Below are positions 34,087 through 43,039 of a DNA stretch of 64,000 bases, piece by piece (the first letter of the stretch is position 1; each line of letters begins with the position of its first letter). Made by a program: the position numbers and the translations under genes. The stretch is from Pseudomonas fluorescens (GTDB lineage Bacteria > Pseudomonadota > Gammaproteobacteria > Pseudomonadales > Pseudomonadaceae). The notes under the pieces were generated by a model. The model had not been told where the DNA came from and made no database searches. It saw only the letters and a program-made list of their open reading frames with translations. The stretch lies in contig NZ_CABVHU010000012.1 in NCBI RefSeq assembly GCF_902497855.1, forward strand, positions 186,001 through 250,000, written 5' to 3'.

Positions 34087-34185
34087 TGCTGGCCTTTCGG
34101 CTATCTGCGACTGGCGTGAAAGGCGAAAGTGCGGCAGTCTTAGGCACCCGAACAGGCCCGAAAAGGGGCTTGAATAATAATTTCA

Positions 34186-34199
34186 GTGCACAAGTGTAC
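34186..34199. promoter_or_regulatory. Candidate fatty-acid regulator operator upstream of fabA
   Basis: GTGCACAAGTGTAC is an imperfect inverted repeat (10 of 14 bases symmetric) 134 bases before the fabA start. Its half-site style resembles FabR/DesT-type TetR operators. The match is loose. Confidence 0.35.
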
Positions 34200-34333
34200 A
34201 TTCGTGTCCTTGGTGCTGTGACTTTCACCACAACGCAATAGTCTATGAGTAGGCTGCTGGCTCGAGGCATGAATGCTTCGACCGGCCGGGAAGATTTGCC
34301 CCACCTGCCGCACGGGACTATTGAGGAGCTCGC

Positions 34334-34849
34334 ATGACCAAACAAAACGCCTTTACCCGGGAAGACCTGCTGCGCTGCAGTCGCGGTGAGCTGTTCGGCC
34401 CAGGTAACGCGCAACTGCCCGCCCCGAACATGCTGATGGTCGATCGCATCACCCTGATCAGCGAAGAAGGCGGCAAGTACGGCAAAGGTGAATTGGTCGC
34501 CGAGCTGGATATCACTCCGGATCTGTGGTTTTTCGCCTGTCACTTCGAAGGCGACCCTGTGATGCCAGGCTGCCTGGGCCTCGACGCCATGTGGCAATTG
34601 GTCGGTTTCTTCCTTGGCTGGCAAGGTCTGCCGGGCCGCGGCCGCGCCCTGGGTTCGGGCGAAGTGAAGTTCTTTGGTCAGGTTCTGCCGACTGCGAAGA
34701 AAGTAACCTATAACATTCATATCAAGCGCGTCCTCAAAGGCAAGCTGAACCTGGCCATCGCCGATGGTTCGGTGACTGTCGACGGTCGCGAGATCTATAC
34801 CGCCGAAGGCCTTCGGGTCGGCGTTTTCACCTCCACTGACAACTTCTAA
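34334..34849 (+). CDS. fabA: 3-hydroxydecanoyl-ACP dehydratase/isomerase FabA
   Basis: A 171-residue dehydratase that forms trans-2-decenoyl-ACP and isomerises it to the cis-3 isomer. This is the branch point to unsaturated fatty acids. It has a hotdog fold with catalytic His70 (FACHFEGDPVMPG) and Asp84 (LGLDAMWQ), exactly the E. coli positions. The length is normal. GAGGAG stands nine bases before the ATG. It is followed 11 bases later by fabB, forming the fabAB operon. Confidence 0.99.
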   Translation: MTKQNAFTREDLLRCSRGELFGPGNAQLPAPNMLMVDRITLISEEGGKYGKGELVAELDITPDLWFFACHFEGDPVMPGCLGLDAMWQLVGFFLGWQGLPGRGRALGSGEVKFFGQVLPTAKKVTYNIHIKRVLKGKLNLAIADGSVTVDGREIYTAEGLRVGVFTSTDNF

Positions 34850-34860
34850 GGGTTATCCGC

Positions 34861-36081
34861 ATGCGCCGCGTCGTTATCACTGGTCTGGGCATCGTTTCGT
34901 GCCTGGGCAATGACAAAGAGACCGTCTCCGCTAACCTGCGTGCAAGCCGCCCTGGCATCCGGTTCAACCCGGAATATGCCGAAATGGGTCTGCGTAGCCA
35001 GGTTTCCGGCTCCATTGACCTTCCCCTCGAAGAGCTGATTGATCGCAAGATCTTTCGCTTCGTCGGCCACGCGGCGGCATACGCCTACCTGGCCATGAAA
35101 GACGCCATCGCCGACTCCGGCCTGACCGATGAGCAAGTCTCCAACCCGCGTACCGGCCTGATCGCCGGCTCCGGTGGCGCCTCCACGCTGAACCAGATGG
35201 AAGCGCTGGACATCCTGCGCGAGAAAGGCGTCAAGCGCGTCGGCCCATACCGTGTAACGCGGACCATGAGCAGCACCGTTTCCGCCTGCCTGGCCACGCC
35301 GTTCAAGATCAAGGGCCTGAACTACTCCATCGCTTCTGCCTGCGCCACCAGTGCTCACTGCATCGGTACCGCCATGGAACAGATCCAGATGGGCAAGCAG
35401 GACATCGTGTTCGCCGGCGGCGGTGAAGAGGAACACTGGAGCCAATCGTTCCTGTTCGACGCCATGGGCGCCCTGTCCAGCCAGTACAACGAAACCCCGG
35501 AAAAAGCTTCCCGTGCCTACGACAACAAGCGTGACGGTTTCGTCATCGCCGGCGGTGGCGGCATGGTCGTGGTCGAAGAGCTGGAACACGCTCTGGCCCG
35601 CGGCGCGAAGATCTACGCTGAAATCGTTGGCTACGGCGCGACCTCCGACGGCTACGACATGGTCGCCCCAAGCGGCGAAGGCGCCATCCGCTGCATGCAG
35701 ATGGCCATGTCCACCGTTGACGCGCCAATCGATTACCTGAACACCCACGGCACCTCGACTCCGGTCGGCGACGTCATGGAAATGAAAGGTGTACGTGAAG
35801 TGTTCGGCGACAAGGCACCGGCCATCAGCTCCACCAAGAGCCTGTCGGGTCACTCCCTGGGCGCCGCCGGCGTTCACGAAGCGATCTACTGCATGCTGAT
35901 GATGGAAGGCAACTTCATGGCCGGTTCGGCCAACATCGACGAACTGGACCCGGAAGTGGCTGACATGCCGATCCTGACCAAGACTCGTGAAGACGCCACC
36001 ATCAACACCGTGATGAGCAACAGCTTCGGTTTCGGTGGCACCAATGCCACACTGGTACTGAAGCGCTGGTCGGGTAAGTAA
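34861..36081 (+). CDS. fabB: Beta-ketoacyl-ACP synthase I FabB
   Basis: A 406-residue thiolase-fold condensing enzyme that elongates the cis-3-decenoyl-ACP made by FabA. The nucleophile is Cys161 in SIASACATSAHC. The two catalytic His lie in NTHGTSTPVGD and SLSGHSLGAAG, with the GFGGTN loop at the end. The length is normal. It is cotranscribed with fabA and followed by a strong terminator. Confidence 0.99.
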   Translation: MRRVVITGLGIVSCLGNDKETVSANLRASRPGIRFNPEYAEMGLRSQVSGSIDLPLEELIDRKIFRFVGHAAAYAYLAMKDAIADSGLTDEQVSNPRTGLIAGSGGASTLNQMEALDILREKGVKRVGPYRVTRTMSSTVSACLATPFKIKGLNYSIASACATSAHCIGTAMEQIQMGKQDIVFAGGGEEEHWSQSFLFDAMGALSSQYNETPEKASRAYDNKRDGFVIAGGGGMVVVEELEHALARGAKIYAEIVGYGATSDGYDMVAPSGEGAIRCMQMAMSTVDAPIDYLNTHGTSTPVGDVMEMKGVREVFGDKAPAISSTKSLSGHSLGAAGVHEAIYCMLMMEGNFMAGSANIDELDPEVADMPILTKTREDATINTVMSNSFGFGGTNATLVLKRWSGK

Positions 36082-36108
36082 TACTCCCGCCGCTCTGCTG
36101 CACACAAA

Positions 36109-36137
36109 AACGCCCCGACTGGTTCGGGGCGTTTTTT
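36109..36137 (+). terminator. Intrinsic terminator of fabAB
   Basis: A ten-base stem AACGCCCCGA/TCGGGGCGTT (36109-36118 with 36124-36133) is followed by T residues. Confidence 0.92.
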
Positions 36138-36170
36138 TGTGCCTGAATAATGGAGAACACCACTGACCTT

Positions 36171-36257
36171 GTGGGAGCGAGCCTGCTCGCGATGACGGCA
36201 TCACATTCAACATTTCTGTATGAGTAAAACCGCTATCGCGAGCAGGCTCACTCCCAC
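36171..36257. repeat. REPIN (inverted REP pair)
   Basis: GTGGGAGCGAGCCTGCTCGC at the left and its near-complement GCGAGCAGGCTCACTCCCAC at the right, with one arm mismatch. The loop holds about 47 unrelated bases. Confidence 0.88.
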
Positions 36258-36482
36258 AGGTTTTGTGTGAAGCCAGACATTTTCTTCAATGCAAACATGA
36301 AGCTTTTGTCATGAAACTTAACGCCCTGCGACCGAATGCCGCGTGTTTGGCGGGCTGCAGGACTTTTACCGATTCTGCAAAAATGAGTTGCCAAACTCTG
36401 TCGTTTACTTAGCAAGCTACCAAAATATATAACAAAGGCCTGCACACGCCTTGCTGCAGATAACAGAGATTGGAGCTAGCAG
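36258..36482. other. Intergenic region before the 62-residue gene
   Basis: The rest of the 401-base gap after fabB. It becomes A+T rich toward the gene, with a TATATAAC near 36425 that could be a -10 box. No paired -35, repeat or RNA is recognised. Confidence 0.35.
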
Positions 36483-36671
36483 ATGACTGTAAAAGTAACT
36501 GAACGCGACGATTCACATAAATCCCATGAAGGTGTAGCCGCCGGCATCCGGATCTGGGATGTACATCAACAAGACATGCTGGTGGGGATGTTTCATTCCG
36601 AATTCGACGCCCACAATTACAAGGCCGAACTGGAAAAACAGGAGCAGCAACGCGAAGCGCGTTCCGCATAA
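36483..36671 (+). CDS. Small conserved-type protein, 62 residues, unknown function
   Basis: A TTGGAG ribosome site seven bases before the ATG supports translation. The protein is charged and ends in a lysine/glutamate/glutamine-rich helix (ELEKQEQQREARSA). Its middle, IWDVHQQDMLVGMFHSEFDAHNYKAELE, reads like a short beta-strand plus helix fold. No family is recognised. It stands alone between two REPIN elements. Confidence 0.7.
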   Translation: MTVKVTERDDSHKSHEGVAAGIRIWDVHQQDMLVGMFHSEFDAHNYKAELEKQEQQREARSA

Positions 36672-36677
36672 GCAATT

Positions 36678-36775
36678 GTAGGAGCGAGCTTGCTCGCGAA
36701 GGACTCAAGAGCGCCGCGTTTAATCAGTAAACACGCGTTATCGTTAACGTCCATCGCGAGCAAGCTTGCTCCTAC
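36678..36775. repeat. REPIN (inverted REP pair)
   Basis: GTAGGAGCGAGCTTGCTCGC at the left is mirrored by GCGAGCAAGCTTGCTCCTAC at the right; the loop includes an A+T-rich CGTTATCGTTAACG segment. It lies between two convergent genes. Confidence 0.9.
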
Positions 36776-36828
36776 AGAATGGCATTACCGCCATGAGCGG
36801 GGTTTACCATTGTTGCAGCCTTGACGAC

Positions 36829-37371
36829 TTACCACATCAGATCGTCAGGGATCTGGAAGGCCGCGTACGGATCGTCCTCGGCGGCCGCTTCTGCGGTCTG
36901 CACATTCAACTGCACGATACGTTGCGGATCGCGCTCCTGAATCTTCAGGGCCGCCTCACGGGGGATCACTTCGTAGCCGCCGGCGTGGTGCACGATCGCC
37001 AGCGAACCGTTGCTGAGCTTGTTGCGCATCAGCGCATTGACGGAGAGACGCTTGACCTTCTTGTCGTCAACGAAGTTGTAGTAATCCTCGGTGGTCAGCT
37101 TCGGCAGGCGCGAGACTTCGATCAATTGCTTGACCTGGGCGGCGCGGGCTTTCGCTTCGGCCTTTTCCTGTTGCTGACGGTTCAGCTCCTGGTCGCGCTT
37201 GACCTTCTCGGCCATGGCTTCCTGAGCCGCCCGCTGCTGCGAGTCATCCAGTTCGATCTGGCCTTTGTGGGCCAGACGTTGCTGCTTCTGTTTCTCTTTG
37301 CCGACCTGCTTGGCCTGCTTCTGGTTGACCAGCCCTGCTTTAAGCAACTGGTCGCGAAGGGAAATGCTCAT
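36829..37371 (-). CDS. DUF2058 protein (YaiL-like)
   Basis: A 180-residue, highly charged protein with an N-terminal helical/coiled-coil half rich in Lys, Gln and Glu (residues 1-85: KAGLVNQKQAKQVGKEKQKQ and onward). The conserved C-terminal DUF2058 half includes LPKLTTEDYYNFVDDKKVKRL and GSLAIVHHAGGYEVIPR. It probably binds nucleoprotein or RNA, given its basic N-terminus (inference). It lies 28 bases downstream of mazG in the same direction. Confidence 0.9.
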   Translation of the reverse strand: MSISLRDQLLKAGLVNQKQAKQVGKEKQKQQRLAHKGQIELDDSQQRAAQEAMAEKVKRDQELNRQQQEKAEAKARAAQVKQLIEVSRLPKLTTEDYYNFVDDKKVKRLSVNALMRNKLSNGSLAIVHHAGGYEVIPREAALKIQERDPQRIVQLNVQTAEAAAEDDPYAAFQIPDDLMW

Positions 37372-37399
37372 GGTGCTTATTTCTCACTTAGGCAACTGC

Positions 37400-38233
37400 T
37401 CAACCGCAGCTGGGCATATTCTTTTCCTGACGTTTGGCTTCGCCCCACAAGGCGTCCAACTCTTCGAGGGTGCAATCTTCCATGGGACGGTGGGTGTCGC
37501 GCAATGCCTGTTCGATAAATCGGAAGCGTCTTTCGAACTTGCTGTTGGCACCGCGCAAGGCAGTTTCCGGGTCGACCTTGAGATGGCGCGCCAGATTGAC
37601 CACGGAAAACAGCAGATCGCCGACCTCATCGGCAATCGCCGCCGAGTCATTGTCGGCCATGGCTTCGAGCACTTCATCAAGCTCTTCGCGGACCTTGTCC
37701 AGCACCGGCAAGGCGTCGGGCCAGTCGAAACCGACCTGCCCTGCGCGCTTTTGCAACTTCGCCGAACGAGACAACGCCGGCAATGCTGCGGGCACGTCGT
37801 CGAGCAAGGACAGCTGTTCGGGCGCCGAGGATTTCTCCGCCCGTTCTTCGGCCTTGATCTCTTCCCAGCGCTGCTTGACCTGTTCTTCACTCAGGCGCGG
37901 AACATCCAGCGGCGCGTACAGATCGCCGGTGGGGAATACGTGAGGATGGCGGCGGATCAACTTGCGGGTGATGCTGTCGACCACACCCGCGAATTCGAAG
38001 CGCCCTTCTTCCCGGGCCAGTTGGCTGTAATAAACCACCTGGAACAGCAGATCCCCCAACTCACCCTGCAAGTGATCGAAATCACCGCGCTCGATGGCAT
38101 CGGCGACTTCGTAGGCCTCTTCAAGGGTGTGCGGGACGATGGTGGCGTAGGTTTGCCTGATGTCCCACGGGCAGCCGAACTGCGGGTCGCGCAGGCGGTT
38201 CATCAGGTGCAGCAAGTCTTCAAGTGTGTACAT
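37400..38233 (-). CDS. mazG: Nucleoside triphosphate pyrophosphohydrolase MazG
   Basis: A 277-residue enzyme with two MazG repeats that hydrolyses NTPs and dNTPs to monophosphates and lowers (p)ppGpp-linked damage. Each repeat shows the metal-binding ExxE...ExxD pattern: LEEAYEVADAIE and LQGELGDLLFQV near residues 38-65, then REELDEVLEAM and IADEVGDLLFSV near 180-215. The ATG at 38233 begins MYTLEDLLHLM, the family start. It follows relA downstream, separated by a REPIN. Confidence 0.96.
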   Translation of the reverse strand: MYTLEDLLHLMNRLRDPQFGCPWDIRQTYATIVPHTLEEAYEVADAIERGDFDHLQGELGDLLFQVVYYSQLAREEGRFEFAGVVDSITRKLIRRHPHVFPTGDLYAPLDVPRLSEEQVKQRWEEIKAEERAEKSSAPEQLSLLDDVPAALPALSRSAKLQKRAGQVGFDWPDALPVLDKVREELDEVLEAMADNDSAAIADEVGDLLFSVVNLARHLKVDPETALRGANSKFERRFRFIEQALRDTHRPMEDCTLEELDALWGEAKRQEKNMPSCG

Positions 38234-38283
38234 CAATCAATCTCTACATCTGCAACGCGCTATGTCAGGCAAACCGTAGCCCT

Positions 38284-38372
38284 GTAGGAGCGAGGCTTGC
38301 CCGCGAAGAACGTTGACGCAGTCTTTCTGAAAGACCGCGTTATCGTTCTTCGCGGGCAAGCCTCGCTCCTAC
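38284..38372. repeat. REPIN between relA and mazG
   Basis: GTAGGAGCGAGGCTTGCCCG and its inverse CGGGCAAGCCTCGCTCCTAC flank a loop that is itself partly symmetric (GAAGAACG...CGTTCTTC). Confidence 0.92.
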
Positions 38373-38383
38373 AGGGGTCGCCA

Positions 38384-40627
38384 TCACGGCGTACGGTTAC
38401 GCCGGGTTTCGATGATGTTCGGCAACTGGGAAATCCGTCCCAGCAACCGCCCCAGTGCATCCAGCCCCGGAATCTCGATGGTCAGGGACATCAACGCGGT
38501 GTTGTCCTCCTTGTTCGAGCGGGTGTTGACCGCCAGCACGTTGATTCGCTCGTTGAGCAGCACTTGCGAAACGTCACGCAGCAAGCCGGACCGGTCGTAG
38601 GCCCGGATGATGATGTCCACCGGGTAGGTGAGCACCGGCACCGGGCCCCAGCTGACCTGGATGATCCGCTCAGGCTCGCGCCCGCCCAATTGCAAGACCG
38701 AGGCGCAGTCCTGACGGTGAATGCTCACGCCGCGGCCCACGGTGATGTAACCGACGATCGCATCCCCCGGCAGCGGCTGGCAGCAGCCGGCCATCTGCGT
38801 CATCAGGTTGCCGACGCCCTGGATCTGGATATCGCCGCGCTTGCCCGGTTTGTAGCCGGTGGCCTTGCGCGGGATGAGTTCGAGCTGCTCGTTGCCGCGT
38901 TCCGGCTCCACCAGCTGCTGGGCCAGGTTGACCAGTTGCGCCAGGCGCAAATCGCCGGCACCCAATGCGGCGTACATGTCCTCGGCCGTCTTCATGTTGG
39001 CCTTGTCGGCCAGCTTGTCGAAGTCCACCGCGGGCAGACCCAGACGACTGAGTTCACGCTCGAGCAAGGTTTTACCCGCTGCGACGTTCTGATCCCGCGC
39101 CTGCAGTTTGAACCAGTGAACGATCTTCGCCCGTGCCCGCGAAGTGGTGATGTACCCCAGGTTCGGGTTCAGCCAGTCGCGACTCGGCGTCCCGTGCTTG
39201 CTGGTGATGATCTCGACCTGTTCACCGGTTTGCAGGCTGTAGTTGAGCGGGACGATCCGTCCGTTGATCTTCGCGCCACGGCAGTTGTGACCGATCTCGG
39301 TGTGCACCCGGTAGGCGAAGTCCAGTGGCGTCGCGCCCTTCGGCAAATCGATGGCGTGACCGTCCGGGGTGAAGATGTAGACCCGGTCCGGTTCGATATC
39401 GACCCGTAGCTGGTCAGCCAGACCACCAATGTCGCCCAGCTCTTCATGCCATTCCAGGACCTGGCGCAGCCAGGAGATTTTCTCTTCGTAGTGGTTGGAG
39501 CCGGATTTGACGTCGGTGCCCTTGTAGCGCCAGTGCGCGCAAACGCCCAGCTCCGCCTCTTCGTGCATCGCGTGGGTGCGGATCTGCACCTCCAGCACCT
39601 TGCCCTCGGGCCCGATCACTGCGGTGTGCAGCGAGCGGTAGCCGTTCTCCTTGGGGTTGGCGATGTAGTCGTCGAATTCCTTCGGGATGTGCCGCCACAA
39701 CGTGTGGACGATGCCGAGCGCGGTGTAGCAGTCGCGCATTTCCGGCACCAGGACACGAACGGCGCGCACGTCGTAGATCTGGCTGAACTCCAGACCCTTG
39801 CGCTGCATTTTGCGCCAGATCGAATAGATGTGTTTGGCCCGGCCGCTGATATCGGCATCGACCCCGGTGGCCTGCAATTCGACTTTCAGCTGGTTCATCA
39901 CATCGGCGATGAACCGCTCGCGATCCAGGCGCCGCTCATGAAGCAGCTTGGCAATCTGCTTGTACTGGTCGGGCTCGAGGTAACGGAAGGACAAGTCCTC
40001 CAGCTCCCACTTGATATGACCGATACCAAGACGGTGAGCCAGGGGCGCATAGATGTCGAAGACTTCGCGGGCCACGCGGTTGCGCTTTTCGTCGTCGGCG
40101 GTTTTCACCGCACGGATCGCGCAGGTGCGTTCGGCCAGCTTGATCAGCGCGACGCGTACGTCGTCGACCATGGCCACCAGCATCTTGCGCAGGTTTTCCA
40201 CTTGGCCCTGGGTGCCCAGCACCAGGGATTGACGGGGGCTGAGGCTGGCGCTGATCGCCGCCATGCGCAACACACCGTCGATGAGTTTGGCGACCACCGG
40301 ACCGAAGCGCTGGCTCACCGCCGGCAGTTCGATCTGGCCCTCGCGCACGCCGCGGTACAAGACCGCGGCAACCAACGAATCCTGATCGAGTTTGAGGTCG
40401 GCGAGAATCTCGGCGATCTCAAGGCCGGTGCGGAAACTCGAGGTCCCTTCGGACCACAGATTTTTCGCCGCATTGGCTTGTTGTTCAGAGGTGCGAGCGA
40501 ACTCGCACGCTTCCTTCAAGGCTTCGCGATCCAGTGCCAGATCGACACTGACCGCGTGATCGAGCCAAGCCTCGAGATTGATACTGCCGTCGGTGTTGAT
40601 CGGCTGGTGTGCTCTCACCTGTACCAT
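38384..40627 (-). CDS. relA: GTP pyrophosphokinase RelA
   Basis: A 747-residue ribosome-associated (p)ppGpp synthetase. The N-terminal hydrolase-like domain has lost the HD metal site: the expected HD is replaced in VLYRGVREGQIEL near residue 90, as in synthetase-only RelA. The synthetase domain follows around 240-400 (RAKHIYSIWRKMQRK, YDVRAVRVLV, NPKENGYRSLHT). TGS starts at VYIFTPDGHAIDLPKGATPLDFAY, then the zinc-finger region with MAGCCQPLPGD and the C-terminal ACT domain (VDIIIRAYDRSGLLRDVS). It is downstream of rlmD in the same direction. Confidence 0.97.
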   Translation of the reverse strand: MVQVRAHQPINTDGSINLEAWLDHAVSVDLALDREALKEACEFARTSEQQANAAKNLWSEGTSSFRTGLEIAEILADLKLDQDSLVAAVLYRGVREGQIELPAVSQRFGPVVAKLIDGVLRMAAISASLSPRQSLVLGTQGQVENLRKMLVAMVDDVRVALIKLAERTCAIRAVKTADDEKRNRVAREVFDIYAPLAHRLGIGHIKWELEDLSFRYLEPDQYKQIAKLLHERRLDRERFIADVMNQLKVELQATGVDADISGRAKHIYSIWRKMQRKGLEFSQIYDVRAVRVLVPEMRDCYTALGIVHTLWRHIPKEFDDYIANPKENGYRSLHTAVIGPEGKVLEVQIRTHAMHEEAELGVCAHWRYKGTDVKSGSNHYEEKISWLRQVLEWHEELGDIGGLADQLRVDIEPDRVYIFTPDGHAIDLPKGATPLDFAYRVHTEIGHNCRGAKINGRIVPLNYSLQTGEQVEIITSKHGTPSRDWLNPNLGYITTSRARAKIVHWFKLQARDQNVAAGKTLLERELSRLGLPAVDFDKLADKANMKTAEDMYAALGAGDLRLAQLVNLAQQLVEPERGNEQLELIPRKATGYKPGKRGDIQIQGVGNLMTQMAGCCQPLPGDAIVGYITVGRGVSIHRQDCASVLQLGGREPERIIQVSWGPVPVLTYPVDIIIRAYDRSGLLRDVSQVLLNERINVLAVNTRSNKEDNTALMSLTIEIPGLDALGRLLGRISQLPNIIETRRNRTP

Positions 40628-40750
40628 CTTGCTTACCTTCCCTACGACGCAGATTCAATGCGTCAAAATCGCTGACCTTCGCTGCCCATGAGCCCACGTC
40701 GGGCTGGTGCGCGGCTGCACGGGCGGGCCAGTCGGACCAGACGAGCCTTC

Positions 40751-42103
40751 CTAACTCGCTTCAAATAACGCCATGGCCTCGACATGTGCCGTTTGAGGAA
40801 ACATATCGAGAATCCCGGCACGTTTTAACCGGTAGCCCTGTTTGATCAATTCGACCGTGTCACGTGCCAGGGTTGCCGGGTTGCATGACACATACACCAA
40901 CCGTTCGGCGCCCAACGACTTGAGATTGCGCACGACCTCGAAAGCACCGTCACGGGGTGGGTCCAAGAGTACCGCACAAAAGCCTTCGCGCGCCCATTCG
41001 GCATCGGTCAAAGGCTGGGATAAATCGGCCTGAAAAAATTTCGTGTTATGCAGATTGTTGCTAGCGGCGTTGGCGGCTGCCCGTTCGACCATCGCCTGCA
41101 CGCCTTCCACCGCCACCACTTCGCGAACGGTCTTGGCCAGCGGCAACGCGAAGTTACCCAAACCACAGAATAGATCGAGCACTCGTTCATCGGAGGCTGG
41201 CTTCAACCAATCCAGCGCCTGGGCGACCATCGCTTCGTTGACCCCGGCGTTGACCTGAATGAAATCTCCGGGCCGGTATGCCAGGTTCAAATCCCAGGTG
41301 TCCAGGCGATAACCCAGGGACTGATCGGGCTCGACCGGATACGGTTCGCCGTCACCGTGCAACCACAATTGAGCGCCGTGGAAGGCGCAGAAATCCTTGA
41401 GGATCGTCAGGTCGGCGGCGGACAACGGCGCCATGTGCCGCAGCAACACGGCCAGGGACGAGCCGCTGAACAATTCCACGTGCCCCAACGCCTGAGGCTT
41501 GCTCAAGCGCCGCAACATCTCCGGCAAGCGGGTCATGATCGGTTGCAAGGGCTGTACCAGCACCGGGCATTCGTTGATCGCAACGATGTCCTGGCTGCCC
41601 GCCGCGCGAAAACCGACCTCGAGTTTTTTCGCCTTCATGTCCCAGCGCACCGCTACCCGGGCGCGACGGCGGTATCCGAATTCCGGACCGCTCAACGGCG
41701 CTGCCCACTCTTCGGGTTCGACACCGGCGACCTTGGACAGTTGCTCGGCGAGCATGCGCTGTTTCAGGGCGAGTTGTTCGTTGTGCGGCAGATGTTGCAC
41801 GCTGCAACCGCCACAGCGACCGGCATGGGGGCACGGTGCCGGACGACGCAATTCGCTGGCCTGGAACACCCGTTCGGTGCGCGCCTCGACCACTTTGCCG
41901 TGGGCGCCCAGAACCCGCGCTTCGACTTCTTCACCGGCCAATGCACCGAGGACGAACCAGGTGCGACCTTCGAAAAACGCGATGCCGCGACCGTCATTGG
42001 CCAGGCGCTCGATACTCAGGCGCTGCTTCTTGCCGGTCGGGATTTGCGGGGCCTTGCTGCCGCCGGTGGGCTGGAAGCGCAGGCCTCTCTCGTGCTTGGC
42101 CAT
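40751..42103 (-). CDS. rlmD: 23S rRNA (uracil-1939 C5) methyltransferase RlmD
   Basis: A 450-residue SAM-dependent RNA methyltransferase. An N-terminal TRAM domain (about residues 20-80) is followed by a 4Fe-4S cluster motif beginning CPHAGRCGGC at 91-100. The Rossmann domain has VLDLFCGLGNFALPLA and DPPRDGAFE. The catalytic nucleophile Cys lies in YVSCNPATLARD near 400. The start ATG overlaps the cysM stop by one base (TGATG), so it is coupled to cysM and followed by relA. Confidence 0.97.
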   Translation of the reverse strand: MAKHERGLRFQPTGGSKAPQIPTGKKQRLSIERLANDGRGIAFFEGRTWFVLGALAGEEVEARVLGAHGKVVEARTERVFQASELRRPAPCPHAGRCGGCSVQHLPHNEQLALKQRMLAEQLSKVAGVEPEEWAAPLSGPEFGYRRRARVAVRWDMKAKKLEVGFRAAGSQDIVAINECPVLVQPLQPIMTRLPEMLRRLSKPQALGHVELFSGSSLAVLLRHMAPLSAADLTILKDFCAFHGAQLWLHGDGEPYPVEPDQSLGYRLDTWDLNLAYRPGDFIQVNAGVNEAMVAQALDWLKPASDERVLDLFCGLGNFALPLAKTVREVVAVEGVQAMVERAAANAASNNLHNTKFFQADLSQPLTDAEWAREGFCAVLLDPPRDGAFEVVRNLKSLGAERLVYVSCNPATLARDTVELIKQGYRLKRAGILDMFPQTAHVEAMALFEAS

Positions 42104-43005
42104 CAGTTGGGCGCGTCGAAAATGCCGGTCGACAGGTATCGGTCGCCACGGTCGCAGATGATCGCGACGATCACCGCGTTTTCAACCTCTTTGGACAGAC
42201 GCAGCATCGCCGCCACGGCACCGCCCGAGGACACGCCACAGAAGATGCCTTCTTCGCGGGCCAGGCGACGGGTCACGTCTTCGGCTTCGCTTTGTGCCAT
42301 GTCGACGATCCGGTCCACGCGATCGGCCTGGTAGATCTTCGGCAAGTATTCCTGCGGCCAGCGACGGATACCCGGAATCGCCGAACCTTCCATCGGTTGC
42401 AGACCGATGATCTGCACGTTGTCGTTCTGCTCTTTCAAGTAGCGCGAAACACCCATGATGGTGCCGGTGGTGCCCATCGAGCTGACAAAATGGGTGATGG
42501 TGCCTTCGGTCTGACGCCAGATTTCCGGACCGGTGGTGGTGTAGTGCGCCTCGGGGTTGTCGCCGTTGGCGAACTGATCCAGCACTTTGCCGCAGCCTTC
42601 GGCTTCCATGCGCTGGGCGAGGTCGCGCGCACCTTCCATGCCTTCTTCCTGGGTGACCAGGATCAGCTCGGCGCCATAGGCGGTCATGGCTGCCTTGCGC
42701 TCGGCGCTGGAGTTGTCCGGCATGATCAGGATCATCTTGTAACCCTTGATCGCGGCGGCCATCGCCAGGGCGATCCCGGTGTTGCCCGAGGTCGCCTCGA
42801 TCAGCGTGTCGCCGACGTGGATCTGCCCGCGCAACTCGGCGCGGGTGATCATCGACAGCGCCGGACGGTCCTTGACCGAACCCGCCGGGTTATTCCCTTC
42901 GAGCTTGAGCAAAAGGGTGTTGCTGGTGGCGCCGGGCAGGCGCTGCAAACGGACCAGCGGAGTGTTGCCGACGCAATCGGCGATGGTTGGGTACTGCAAG
43001 GTCAT
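42103..43005 (-). CDS. cysM: Cysteine synthase B (O-acetylserine sulfhydrylase)
   Basis: A 300-residue fold-type II PLP enzyme that makes cysteine from O-acetylserine (or O-phosphoserine/thiosulfate) and sulfide. The PLP lysine is Lys45 in NNPAGSVKDRPA, and the phosphate loop is TSGNTG near 73. SSMGTTGTIMG and SSGGAVAAML lie further on. The start MTLQYPTIAD at 43005 is the family start. Only 34 bases separate it from the stop of the DUF1016 remnant, so its promoter must lie within or before that remnant. Confidence 0.97.
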   Translation of the reverse strand: MTLQYPTIADCVGNTPLVRLQRLPGATSNTLLLKLEGNNPAGSVKDRPALSMITRAELRGQIHVGDTLIEATSGNTGIALAMAAAIKGYKMILIMPDNSSAERKAAMTAYGAELILVTQEEGMEGARDLAQRMEAEGCGKVLDQFANGDNPEAHYTTTGPEIWRQTEGTITHFVSSMGTTGTIMGVSRYLKEQNDNVQIIGLQPMEGSAIPGIRRWPQEYLPKIYQADRVDRIVDMAQSEAEDVTRRLAREEGIFCGVSSGGAVAAMLRLSKEVENAVIVAIICDRGDRYLSTGIFDAPN

Positions 43006-43039
43006 GGCGTATTCGCAATCCAGACTGCGGGGGCGCCTA

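Noticed and set aside
36171..36775. Composite mobile element carrying the 62-residue gene between two repeats
   Set aside because: The two REPINs belong to different sequence subtypes and there is no transposase or target duplication; they appear to be independent insertions.
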